Source: Sequoia sempervirens (taxonomy: Eukaryota > Streptophyta > Pinopsida > Cupressales > Cupressaceae). From it: a stretch of DNA of 64,000 bases. A model generated the notes under the pieces. It had not been told where the DNA came from and made no database searches. It saw only the letters and a program-made list of their open reading frames with translations. The DNA lies in assembly GCA_007258455.2 (NCBI GenBank), contig VDFB02358134.1, forward strand, positions 215,125,565 to 215,189,564. The letters are read 5' to 3'. The first letter of the stretch is position 1, and each line of letters opens with the position of its first letter. A program made the position numbers and the translations under genes. Below, piece by piece: positions 10,986 through 21,504 of the stretch.

Positions 10986-12310
10986 GATATCCCAAGCAAT
11001 ATGCTTCAGCTAGAATTCCTAATAGAGCAATTGTTGGTCCCCACCTATGACATTCCAAAGTCAAAAATGGTCTGCAAACTTGTTGGTCCCAACTCTCCCT
11101 GGTACTAAGATATTTACAACTACCTTAAGTCCCAAACCATTCCACCTAACCTGTCCAATAACCAGAGGAAGTCCTTTATCCGAAAAGCCGCAAGATATGC
11201 CATTGTTAGTGACACCCTCCTTAGATGTCTCGACACTAAGGAAGCATGTACAACCTTACACAAAGTACATGAGGGTATATGCGAGTCTCATTCGAGTGGT
11301 CCTACTCTAGCCAAGAAAGTAACGAGACTTGGGTACTATTAGCTGACCATTAAAAAGGATGCAATAGAATATGTCAGGACTTGTCACCAATGTCAGGTCC
11401 ACAGTGATTTGATCCACACACCAACACAGGAACTTCGTTCTATCACTTCTCCTTGGCCCTTCACTCAATGGGGACTTGACCTTGTGGGAAAGATTCATCC
11501 TACCTCATCCAATGGCCATAAATTCATTATCACTTCCACTGAGTATCGAAGCCATTCCCCTGACATACATAACTGGTAAAAAAATATCCAAATTCATTCT
11601 TAACTACATCATTTGTGGGTATGGCCTTTCACAATCTATCATCACTGACAACGGGTGTCTATTTAAAAACCAATATGTTCATGAGTTATGTGAACAATTT
11701 CACATCCAACATCATTTTTAATCTTCATATTACCCGTAAGGAAATGATCAAGCTGAGGCGTCAAATAAAACCATTGTTAAAATCCTCAAAAACACTATCA
11801 ATGACTCTAGCCATGACAAGCATATTCAACTCAACCCTACTCTGTGGGCTTTCCGCACTAGCATTTGTACACCTACAGGAGCCACTCCTTTCGCCCTGGT
11901 CTTTGGAGCTGAGGCCATCTTGCCCATTGAGGTTGAAATTCCTTCTTTACGAGTCTCCTTGAAGGGTTTAATTTATGATGAGGAGTATAGACAGTCGCAC
12001 CTACACGAGCTGGAGATGTTAGAGGAAAGAAGGAAAAATTCCCTAAATCATCTACAAGCATACCAGAACCGTCTCTGTCGCAGTTACAACAAGAAGTTTA
12101 TGGTTAGGAAATTTGACATTGGCGACTTAGTCCTCATGTAGAACCCTAAGAACTAGGCTGAAAGAGAAAAGCCATGCAAGTTTGAACCAAACTGGTTGGG
12201 TCCTTACGTCATTGTATCTTCTTTTGGTTCTAGAGCTTATCAGATGGAGAACAACTAATAGAGCCTATCAATAGTTTACATCTCTGAAAGTTCTATGCAT
12301 AGCAGCAGGA
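10986..12310 (+). pseudogene. G1 integrase, heavily broken
   Basis: Integrase would insert the DNA copy into the nucleus genome. The HHCC zinc-binding part is visible near 11260-11400 (HEGICESH and CHQCQ). The core begins at WGLDLVGKIHP (first Asp, about 11476). From about 11550 the sequence changes frame repeatedly: the second Asp (TDNG) is near 11644 in another frame, and the C-terminal FDIGDLVLM near 12109-12140 in a third. The tail PINSLHL near 12265 ends the protein without a chromodomain. The order matches G2, which is cleaner. Confidence 0.8.
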
Positions 12311-13479
12311 GATCGAGCTGAAAACCATAAAATACAAAAAAAAATGAAAAATGGTAAAAAATCATTACCTTGATGAAAACTTGGCAAACAAGTGTCTTGA
12401 TAGCACCAAAAAAAATAAGAAAAATGACAAAAAAAGTAAAGAAAAATAATTCGTCCAATAGTGAAAACCTAGAAAACAGGCACTTTGGATATGTACCATG
12501 GTGAAAACCTGGCAAACAGGCACCATGCATAGTCAATCATTACTCATCCATCTACTATTGCTTCATCTTCCTAGGCCTAGGATGGAACACATTTCTCGTC
12601 ACTATCATGCCAATCACCATGGCATCATACCCTTCCTCTCATGGTTGATAACAGTTGACATCAAGTCCTCTCTACTGTCCATCTGGTATAGCATGCATAT
12701 CCCTTCTTCATGTCCTTTAAAACTGGCTAAGTCTTGGATCTGACTAGGGGCAACATTTTTATCATGTCACTACAATGGATATCATGCACGGTCCAGGTGA
12801 CTGCAAAAAAGTCCTTAAAAAAGACCAAAAACATCACAAAAAGTCATGAAAAAAGACAAAAACATTGCAAAATGTCCTTAAAAATATATATATATACCAA
12901 AAACATCACAAAATGTCTTGAAGAAAGACCTAAAAACCAAAAAATGTCAAACTGCTCGAAGAACACAAACACAGAGTCATCTCTTGTCAAGTCTGTCATG
13001 TCAATCAATCAGTCTTCATCATTCGTCTGAACTACGTTGTCTCTATGCATTTGCTACGTAGGAAATACTCATATTTGAGTCCCTGAGACATTAGGTCAGT
13101 CCTTTTAGGTTTTTCAAAATAAAATCATGATTCAATCTTTGGTCATCAAGACAAAGTCATTGGTCGTGTCGAACTATGAGGTCTTTGAGTGTATGACATA
13201 GGCAAGGCCATTTGTCGATGAGTCCCTGAGGCCGCACTAGGTTAGTCAATTAGGGTTCATGGCATTACATTGGCACACACGTCAAAAGTCTTCAAGTCAA
13301 GAAAAATCATTTTCCAAATGGGAAAACTCCTAAAAAAAAGTATGGTAATCATTTATTCAAACATGACAATCACATCAGCATATCAAAAAAAATGACATAT
13401 GGCCAACATAGGTCAAACTTAGTCAAATCAAGTCAAATGATCATAACCTGTCAAACTATCAACTCTTGGTTCACTTTCA

Positions 13480-13800
13480 GATGTGTCCTTCTGAAAGATA
13501 ACCTCTATCATTGATGCCTTAGGATATTTCCTTCCTAGGCATCATCACTGTCATTCGACATTTTGAGGGAAACTCTTGACATCTAAGGATCACTCCTCTG
13601 GATATCAGTATTCTTCATATGTGTCCTTCTGAAGAACAAACTCTATCATTTATGCCTTAGGATGTGTCCTTCCTAGGCATCATCATCGTCACTATTACCT
13701 GGCATTTTGAGGATTCCCTTTTGACATTTAGGGATTAATCCTCTCAACATCAACATCATTCAGGATGTGTCCTTCCTGAATTTGGCAACCTTTGAAATTC
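13480..13800 (+). repeat. AGGATGTGTCCTTCCT stem-loop array in G1
   Basis: Variants of the near-palindrome (C/T)AGGATGTGTCCTTCCT(A/G) occur near 13480, 13528, 13618, 13658 and 13762; the last reads TTCAGGATGTGTCCTTCCTG. G2 has its own set at 29812-30110, so the array belongs to the element's 3' untranslated region. Confidence 0.6.
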
Positions 13801-13944
13801 ATCATCTTGGCATCATCAAAAACTTGACACCCTGGCATCTTAACATCATCAAAACTGATATCTTGACATTGAAACAAAGGGTATCTAGACACACTTGGAA
13901 AACACTTGGTGCTTGTCTTTTGGATTTTTATCATGTTACTATTT

Positions 13945-14165
13945 TTTTAGCGAGATCCCAACAATAGGATTTAGAGAAGCAGCGACGTATCATGACGTTT
14001 GTCACATATGATTACTAGTTTCTCAGCAAGGTCCTGATTTCAGGATTTAGAAAAACAGCAACGTATCATGATAAGGGCTCTATTTTTTATTTTGGAAATC
14101 ATGTTGATAGTTTCTCAAGGATGTTCTGGAAATAGGATTTAGAGAAGCAATGGTGTTTCATGAAT
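13945..14165 (+). repeat. Tandem repeat around AGGATTTAGAGAAGCA
   Basis: Three imperfect units near 13950, 14020 and 14110 share TTTCTCA(A)GG, AGGATTTAGA(G/A)AAGCA and a following TATCATGA. G2 has two units near 30270 and 30390. Confidence 0.6.
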
Positions 14166-14989
14166 TATCCTTCTTGACTTTTTTTCTTGTGGTTGGTTAT
14201 GACAAAAAGACTGGGGCAATCAAGCTCTTAGTATGAGTCTTGATCATCCTTGTCTGTGACTGCTTGTCTTATGTGATGGTACAACCTTGCACACCTTGAT
14301 CTATGTCATATTATGGTGTTTGTTGGCCATTACAACAATCTTCCCAATGATGATTAAGAGCAATAATAATTAAAGTCCTATGGTAAAGTTTTGAATGATT
14401 TTGTCTAGGAACTAACATGCATCTCCTTCGGTCTAGTCATCTTCTCTCGTCTATCTCACGATGATATCCTGTGACATACAAAAACATAAGTGCATACATG
14501 ATCATATAAACATTACATTAGGTCCATGCATACATCATCATAGCATTAAATCATCTAACATTGTCATTGCATATCGCATTCTCATTATTATAAACATGGC
14601 ATTCATTCAAATAAATACATTATGCATATCATTATCACCATCATCACAAAATCAACATAACATATAAATAGGCATTGCATCATCAAGGAATCATATCATA
14701 AGTAAGAATCATAGCACATACATGACAAAAAATATAAATAATACCATATTCCATTATAAGCACATATCATACACAAAACATCCATCATATATCATAATGC
14801 ATAAATCAAATAACATCGCATAACACACATGTAGGCCGCATCAAAACTACATCATCATAAAACATCATCTCAAAAATATACAATGTCACAGGATAGAGTC
14901 AAGAGATATCCAAAAAATAGAGCTCGCAGGCTCAGTGGTCTATACATAATGTGTCATAACATAGAAACAAATATGCAGCAAACATGCCC

Positions 14990-17300
14990 CTAGGAAAGGC
15001 ACTCATCATCCCCTTGCGGTGAAGAGTGTGGCGGCTGAGGATCTATGACCGGTGCTGAGATAATGGGTGGACCTATAGCAACCTCTGTCTGTGCAACCAA
15101 TGGAATTGAAACTGAAGGCATTATCTCCATGGTAATAGACAACCGTGAGGATGCGGTAGCCTGAATATGTGACGCTGAAGGATCTGTCACTGGTGGTTGT
15201 CTCTGTACTGAACCAGTAGACCCATGACTGTGGCTCGAATGATGACTCGAGGCATGCCTGTGTGAGTGGTGGGACCTGTGCCCTGATGCGGTGGACCCTC
15301 CTACACTGGTGTGGCTCCTACTGCCACTTCCACTCCCTGAACTCTGACCACTTCCTATCCTCATCTGTGAGTGCAACAATGTAGGATCTCGTCCCTCGAG
15401 TGGCACTACCTGCTCGTAGAGGGTCTTCTACTGCCCATACCGAGTGCTCACCCTAGCTAGCTCATGAGCTATATCCCCTAAGGTCCTTGAACATAGTGTT
15501 GCAAACTCTACACACAACTAAGCTAACTCTTGCTGGTAGATCACTACCTGATCTTGCTCTACTCAAGCCAACTCTAGCTCTGCCCATAGTACCCTAACCT
15601 TTGACACACTCTCATCTAGCCTCCTCTAAAGATCAGCCACCCTCTATTTTTTCATGGCGTCCTAGGGAAATATCGACGAGGATGGTATCTCCTCCTCTCC
15701 ATTAACCATCTGCCATCTCAAGAGTCTCTCGACCTCATCCATGGCATCATCATCATCATCCTTTGCAGCATCCTCTCCACTAACTCCCTCATCCTGAGGC
15801 ACATCTACATCCACATCCACATCCACATCCTCCTCCTATCTCTCCTCCTGCTCCGGCCTCACTGGCTCCTCCTACCTCGGTTGCTCCTCCACATCCATCT
15901 CAGGCTCCTACTCCTACCTCAGCTGCTCCTCCTCTCTCTCCCCCTCCTTGGCCACCTCTGGGATAGCATCTAGTGCCACTCTAGCTGCATGTGGTCACAC
16001 CCTCCTGCTCTGTCTATAGCCATCCCTCCTCCATCTCTAGCCATCTCCTCCATCATCCCAATCGTCTCCATCATCTCCACCCCGACCTCTGTCCATGTCC
16101 CCATCTTGGCCTCATCCTAGCCTCCATCCCTCCCCTAGCCTCCATCCCTACCTCCATCCCTCCCCTAGCCTCTACCTCTATCACCATCTCTGCCCCCTCA
16201 CTTGACTCTTGGCACACGAGGTATAACTGACATCCTATCCACGCGTGTTGGCCCATTTGGATCTGTCAGTGGCACTGGTCTATGTGCCTGCCACCATAGG
16301 TCATAATCAGATGTGGTCCCAAGATCTGCAATCCCACTACTGGGCTGCTAGCCCATCAATCTGCTGCTCGAAAAAAGCTACAGGAATCACTGGCCCCCAA
16401 GCTGACTCTCTAGAAGATCGAGCATACTCGATTGTGCCTGCAAGTACACCCTGCTACTCTTCAAACTATCGTAGGACACGCTGTGGAAGGTACATCACTA
16501 TAATCAGCTGGCTCTACACTGTCCTCCCAATCAGGTAGCAATACTGTCTGCAAAGGATGAGATGGTCCACCTCATCATCCCACTACTGGCAGTCTCTATA
16601 TGGTCTCTAGATGAATGACACCATAGTATCAATCTAATGCCGCCACCAACTTGTCTCCCCCATCCATGTCTGCTGAAGAGCACCAGCATAGTAATACACA
16701 TAGGAAATCCCCTCGACTAGCTGTGGTCTCTGAATAGGTAGTCAGAATATTGCTATATGCTCATATTCCCATATCATCAGAAGCGTGGTGCCACATGAAA
16801 TACTCTCTGCCCTCCTTTAGGAAACCTCGTGAAGCTAGTAGTAGAGTGTGCCCAATAAACAAGGCCCCCCAGAATACACGGTCTTGTCTCATCTCATCCC
16901 CACTGTGACGTATTCCCAACCAATAGGGAACCCATGTCTACGACGGCTAGGAATCAATATCCCACCAATCAGTGTCGCCAGGAAGGCATCAACTCGAGGA
17001 TAATGCTCTGCCATAAACTCCCAATGGATCTCGTAACTCTAAATGCCGAGTCTTGCTCCCTCATCCTGATAGTAAGCTGTGAAGGTTTGATGGCCATGAC
17101 GAGGGTCATAAACGATCCGCTCTCCTCGGATCGGCAGGTGTAGAATGCGGTAAACATCCTCAAGAGTAATGCTGGCATCTCCCATTAGCAGGTGGAAGGA
17201 GCATGTCTCTAAATGCCATCACTCATATAATGTAGTCAACAGTCCCCTATTTTCCAGAAAAGTAGGCATATAGGCAGCATAAAATAGACCTAGCCACATC
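14990..17300 (-). pseudogene. Antisense plant mobile domain (PMD) gene carried by G1
   Basis: On the strand opposite to gag-pol, the sequence from about 17245 downward reads as a plant mobile domain, the family of Arabidopsis MAIN/MAIL1 and of many transposon-borne proteins. Landmarks are WHLETCSFHL, ASITLEDVYRILHLPIRGER, SYEIHWEFMAEHYPRVDAF and RRRHGFPIGWEYVTVG (17250-16880), then TLLMIWEYEHIAI and PYRDCQ (to about 16580), in two or more frames with many stops. A Gly/Arg/Glu-rich tail follows (16256-16071), then a coiled-coil-like stretch (about 15660-15420) and a Ser/His/Gly-rich end closing at 14990. It is not functional. MAIN-type proteins act in nuclear gene silencing; what transposon-borne forms do is not known to me. 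A and B carry the same gene. Confidence 0.75.
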
Positions 17301-17479
17301 AACCATCATCACTCTCACAACATCAGCTGATCACCAAACCAGAAAGTTGACGGTCTGCTCTCTCGCGTATATATGGGAGCTAGCTATCTCTGCACAAGGC
17401 CAAACAATGCATCAATACCTTCTAGAAAATTTTCCTTATCCTCAAAAAGCATTTCAAACTTGAAAAGCATCAAAGTAAA

Positions 17480-17900
17480 CCCCAATCAAAGTCAAAGTCA
17501 AATGCATCGTGTTGACTGCACTTGCATTGCGAAACAACAATTGCATCTTTTTGTACTTTGAATGCGTCATGACATATCGATTGCATCATTCTATCACTCA
17601 ATTGTGTCACATCAGAGCACTTGCGTCATCACATATGACACATGCGTCACTTCCCTTGAATGCGTCGCTCAAATAGGCAATTGCATCTTAAAATGACACA
17701 TGCGGCATTCTAACTGTCGATTGTGGCTCGATATGATGAATGCGTCTCACTTTTTGGAAAATGCATTACACATCCTCAGCCTCCCCTAAACTACCCTTGC
17801 ACTTTCGTCATGACGCATCAAATGCATCAAATGCGAAGTCAAATGTAGCTTATGCACATACATGTGTCGTAGCGCATTCGTTGTTCGCCCTAAAACCCTA
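17480..17900 (-). repeat. Degenerate GATGCAA / GACACAATTG array before the G1 PMD gene
   Basis: The words TGC(A/G)TC and GACACA(T/A)G recur about every 20-30 bases, seen here in reverse. Read along the PMD strand they match the vocabulary of 21060-21420 and 58920-59210, which occupy the same position before the PMD relics of A and B. Confidence 0.5.
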
Positions 17901-18110
17901 ACTTTGACATGCAAAATAAAAAAATTATAAAGGGGGTTAGGGGTACATACCACTAGCTCTAAACCCTCTGGCTACCTGAATGTCCACACGATCTCACCGC
18001 TATGCTCTGTCATTGGAATCACCATCTTCGCTGAGGTCCTCTTCGCTCTGAGCTCTCGAGATTACAATGTGAATAGTGAAAATGAATTGACTTTAACCCC
18101 TTTATCAACC

Positions 18111-18120
18111 TATTTATAAA
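18111..18120 (-). promoter_or_regulatory. TATA box on the antisense strand of G1
   Basis: On - the sequence reads GACTTTATAAATAGGTTG, a good plant TATA box, about 870 bases upstream of the PMD domain. A and B keep the surrounding CATTTTGACTTTA but have TTTAGAAAT in place of the TATA core (20867-20876 and 58706-58715). It could drive transcription of the PMD gene against the element; no expression evidence is available here. Confidence 0.5.
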
Positions 18121-18395
18121 GTCAAAATGTTATTTGTCAACTAGGTTATTCTTGGAGGCTCCTTTGACCAACTTTGACCACCCTGTTGGCTGCCTTAAAT
18201 GCATCAAAATCTAAAACCGTCTGCACCACTGTCTTTCTAGTTATCAAATTGACTTATCGGGACCCTTTCCAATTTTTTTTGTCGTCGGCCCAAAATTTGA
18301 AAAATTTCCCGAGGGGGAATTGTTACTCTATACCTTCACCGGGGCATGGCTTTGATTTATTTTCTTTGTCACAATGCGACATGCTACATTATGAC

Positions 18396-18409
18396 AAAGA
18401 GGGGCAAAA
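18396..18409 (+). other. G1 polypurine tract
   Basis: AAAGAGGGGCAAAA lies directly before the 3' LTR. G2 (30917-30930) has the same tract, and A and B have near-identical ones on - (20526-20540, 58364-58378). Confidence 0.85.
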
Positions 18410-19608
18410 TGTATACACTTAAAAATGACCTAGGCCTACAAGCTCTATTTTTACCACTTTCCTCCTAGCATAATTAAGACATCTTAATTATGTCCTTGGT
18501 CCACATTCGACTATTAATTAAATAATTCATAATTATTTAATTAATTCATGTCCTTTGTTCTTCATGATTATTAAATAAATAAACTTTATTTATTTATTAA
18601 ATACGTCATTAATTGTCTAAGTCTTCCCCCAATTAACTTAATTTATTAATTTATTTAATTACCTTCTATTCATTTTATTCTTCCTGATTATTTAATAAAT
18701 GAATCTTATTTATTTATTTAATATGTCACAAATTCTCATAATTAAATGAATTTATTAATTTATTTAATTACTAATCATGTCCTCTCAATTAAATAATTAT
18801 CTTAAAAAATATTTAATTACCTAATTTACCATTTCTCTCATTTTAAATAAATTAATTATTTAAAATGATATCACATTCTTGACTAACAGTTCATTTTAGT
18901 AAATAATCTGAAAATCGATTATTTATTATCTCACAAAATCCATATTTTGAATTAATTTAATTCAAAATGGTAATATTCTTCCAAAAATCAAGTAATCGAG
19001 TAGATTCTTGATTTTTCAAATCTAATCTTCAGTTCAACCCTTATCTTCTTGATTTTCGAAAATCTTTATTTTTCTAATTAATTATCTCATCTATTCTCCA
19101 CCACCGATTCGATTTTCTCAGATGACATCTCGACCACTCTCTTATTGATTTTTCCCTAACCCTGATTAGGGATTGTCACATTAGATCTCATCCTATGATT
19201 TTAGGCTTTTGTCAAAATTCAATCTCGTCCGTCCATCCAAAATTGCATTTTCTATAAAATGCCAATTTTGCTCAGATTTTCGACTAGTCAGATTTATGCT
19301 CATTTCTTAGATATTGTAGTATTTTACTTCATCAAGTTTAGAAATTTCTTGGCATAGGAATTTTAGTCATAGGCATAGGAATAGACATATGTTCAAAATC
19401 CTTCAAAGCTTGTTTAGGACATAGGCATAGTCAAAGGATTGCTCGTACGTTCGATCTGAGGGCAACCATCAACAAGTTAGAAGGTGCTATGAAGAGGAAT
19501 CATGGAAGCTTTAGCGATTATCTGGTATAAACGTTTCTTCTTTTAGTTTTCAATGTACTTCGTACTTCTTTGGGTTTATATGAATTGTTGATTTGCTAAC
19601 ATCTAACA
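18410..19608 (+). repeat. G1 3' LTR
   Basis: It starts TGTATACACTTAAAAATG after the polypurine tract. The first part is very rich in ATTAAATAATT words, including a perfect 15 bp stem (18513-18527 with 18531-18545). A TATA box (TATAAAAT) lies at 19253-19260. The end at CATCTAACA (19608) is set by comparison with G2; without the 5' LTR the target duplication cannot be checked. Confidence 0.7.
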
Positions 19609-19636
19609 TACCTAAAATTTACCCTTAGATACAACT
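19609..19636. other. Short spacer between G1 and element A
   Basis: Only 28 bp separate the inferred end of G1 from the inferred end of A; TACCT (19609-19613) and CAACT (19632-19636) would be the respective target copies. Alternatively the G1 LTR runs on and A inserted into it. Confidence 0.35.
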
Positions 19637-20525
19637 TGTTTCATGCAAAAAATAATGGATACCCAGATAATATTTTGGTGTTTCCTATAATCAAGAAAAT
19701 TTGAGGTTAAGATCATATAACATGCCAATATAAACCTTAAATCCCTAATCTAGCAATGAAGAGCATATAAGCATAAACTAAGGAAAATTACCAAATATTC
19801 ATACCATCAATTCATTACCTCCATTGGCCTTCTCCATTTTTCTTTGAATGCTCAATTGCCCTTAGATTGTGAGTATGCAACAATAGCCTTAGGTTATGAC
19901 AGCAAAATTTTGAAGATAATTATCTCATTGTAAATTCTGGATCCTGAAAATGGCAAACGTAAGCGCCTTTTATAGAAAACACAAGTTTGAATGAACGACC
20001 AAGATTAGATGATTTTAATATCAATCAATGGTTGAAATTAAATGAGACAGGACAAGATAGGAATAAGACTGGCAGAGGAACTAAATAATTTTAAAGAATC
20101 ATTTAGTTTGAAAAGGAAAGTGGTGAGTTAAATAATGGAAACATTATTTAAATCTTAGATGAAAAAGGCAAGTTATCTTTTTGATTAAATAGCAATTTAA
20201 TTCAAAAAGTGGGAGAAAAAGGCAAGTCATTAATTAAATAAAATTTAATTAATTCATGGTAGAAAAAGATAAAATGACTAATTAAACAATTGACATAATT
20301 ATTTAATTATAGTAGCAAGTGGGAAATAATTAAATAAATATAAATTTATTCAATTATAGAAGACGAAGACATTAGAGACATAATTAAATAAATAATTTAT
20401 GTAATTAATCAAAAGAAGAAATAAAAAGATAAAAATGAATTAATTAAATAATTAAAATTATTTAATTATGAAGGAAGAAAGGGGAATAAATAGTCACAGG
20501 CCTAGGATAATTTTTAGTGTCTACA
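19637..20525 (-). repeat. 3' LTR of element A
   Basis: 889 bp, running on - from TGTAGACACTAAAA to GAAACA, the same length as in B. A TATA box (TATAAAAG on -, 19967-19974) and an AT-rich palindrome (stem 20441-20453 with 20456-20468) match the layout of the other LTRs. Confidence 0.75.
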
Positions 20526-20540
20526 TTTTCCCCCTCTTTG

Positions 20541-21504
20541 ATACAATTTCATTTATCACATTGTGTCAAAGAAAATCAGTTGAAACATGCCTTGGTGTAA
20601 ATAGGATGGAACTATGCCCCCTCAGAATTTTTTTGCAAGTTTTCAAAAATATTTTTAAAAATTTGGAAATTGTTTGGATAAGTCAATGTAATAGCCAGGA
20701 ATGCACTAGTGACAAAAGATATGATTTTTTGGACATTTGGGGTGATAGTATTAGGCTTTTGGATCCTTCAACAAGTGCAACCAGAGAAAACCCTAGGAAA
20801 ACCCTAAACGTTGGATGGCTAAAAATAGAAATTGGAGGGTAAAACTTCTCATTTGTGCATTTTGACTTTAGAAATTGAGGAGCTCTGAGAGAATCTAGCT
20901 ACTAGGATGCCACCTGTTCCACACACCAATCACTGTGGCTACTGCATTCATACCTTGTAGTGACCTGAGAGAGTAGGGACCCGATGAGTACTTCATACCT
21001 ACTTTGTCAATTTTTTATTTTCACGCATTTCTAGGGAATAGAAACTTTAGTAGGAAGTTGCGGTGAACATAGTTTTGCACAACTGCTATCGCGAGTGATG
21101 CAAGTGCTTGTGATTTGTTGCAAGTTTGAAGAATGCGCTTAGGTTAGATTTTAAGTCAATTGTGGTGCGCCGCAAGTGTTTCAATCACCACGTATGATGT
21201 TGAAAATGACACAATCACAAATGTGTGATGCAAATGATTAGGGAAACAATGCTAATGACATTGTGAGCCACAACTATTTAGGAAAATGGCACAATTGACC
21301 CACTGCAACATAATTTTTGAGGCATATGATACAAGTGATTTTTGGTGACAAAATTAAAATTGTAACACAATTATGTGACTATGTGACACAATTGACTATT
21401 TTGAAAATTTTCTTGAGTTAGGATGAAATTTCTTGTGCAATTTGAATTTGATATGTTTGACTAGTGTTTAGACCTGACGTAATTCTTTGGATTTGTGATC
21501 GTAG
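20541..21504 (+). other. Upstream region of the PMD gene in element A
   Basis: It contains the decayed TATA region (20862-20876), a short ATG frame near 20907, and the GATGCAA/GACACAATTG array (about 21060-21420). The open frame beginning at 20468 lies across the LTR edge and has no family resemblance, so I do not call it a gene. Confidence 0.45.

Larger units (their letters stand above)
12311..14960 (+). other. G1 3' untranslated part, between integrase and the antisense PMD gene
   Basis: There is no coding sequence I can support. The region aligns by eye with G2 28707-30640. Shared landmarks include GTGAAAACCTGG repeats after integrase, A-rich AAAACATC strings (12780-12960), a stem-loop array (13480-13800), a second tandem repeat (13945-14165), and the words CACACCTTGATCTATGTCAT (near 14297 and 30561). 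Homology to G2 fades near 14370, where the PMD-bearing module starts. Confidence 0.6.
1..19608 (+). mobile_element. G1: Ty3/gypsy (Tat-type) LTR retrotransposon, 5' LTR outside window
   Basis: This is a near full-length but dead Tat-lineage element. Seen in order are leader, gag, CCHC-like knuckle, retropepsin, G-patch, RT, RNase H, a second (archaeal-type) RNase H, integrase, about 6 kb of 3' non-gag-pol sequence with an antisense PMD gene, polypurine tract (18396-18409) and 3' LTR (18410-19608). Most coding blocks share one frame broken by stop codons; frameshifts cluster around 3640-4430 and 11480-12300. The second RNase H and the absence of a chromodomain point to Tat rather than a chromovirus. 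The 5' LTR and primer-binding site must lie left of base 1. N1 is inserted at 5562-8082. The 3' limit at 19608 is inferred from an LTR end (CATCTAACA) resembling that of G2 (CATCTACA). Confidence 0.85.

Noticed and set aside
14461..14667. 68-codon frame rich in His and Ile
   Set aside because: It is a low-complexity CATCAT/ATCATA stretch between integrase and the PMD gene.
15991..16230. Plus-strand Ser/Pro/His-rich frame
   Set aside because: It is the shadow of the Gly/Arg/Glu-rich tract of the antisense PMD gene.
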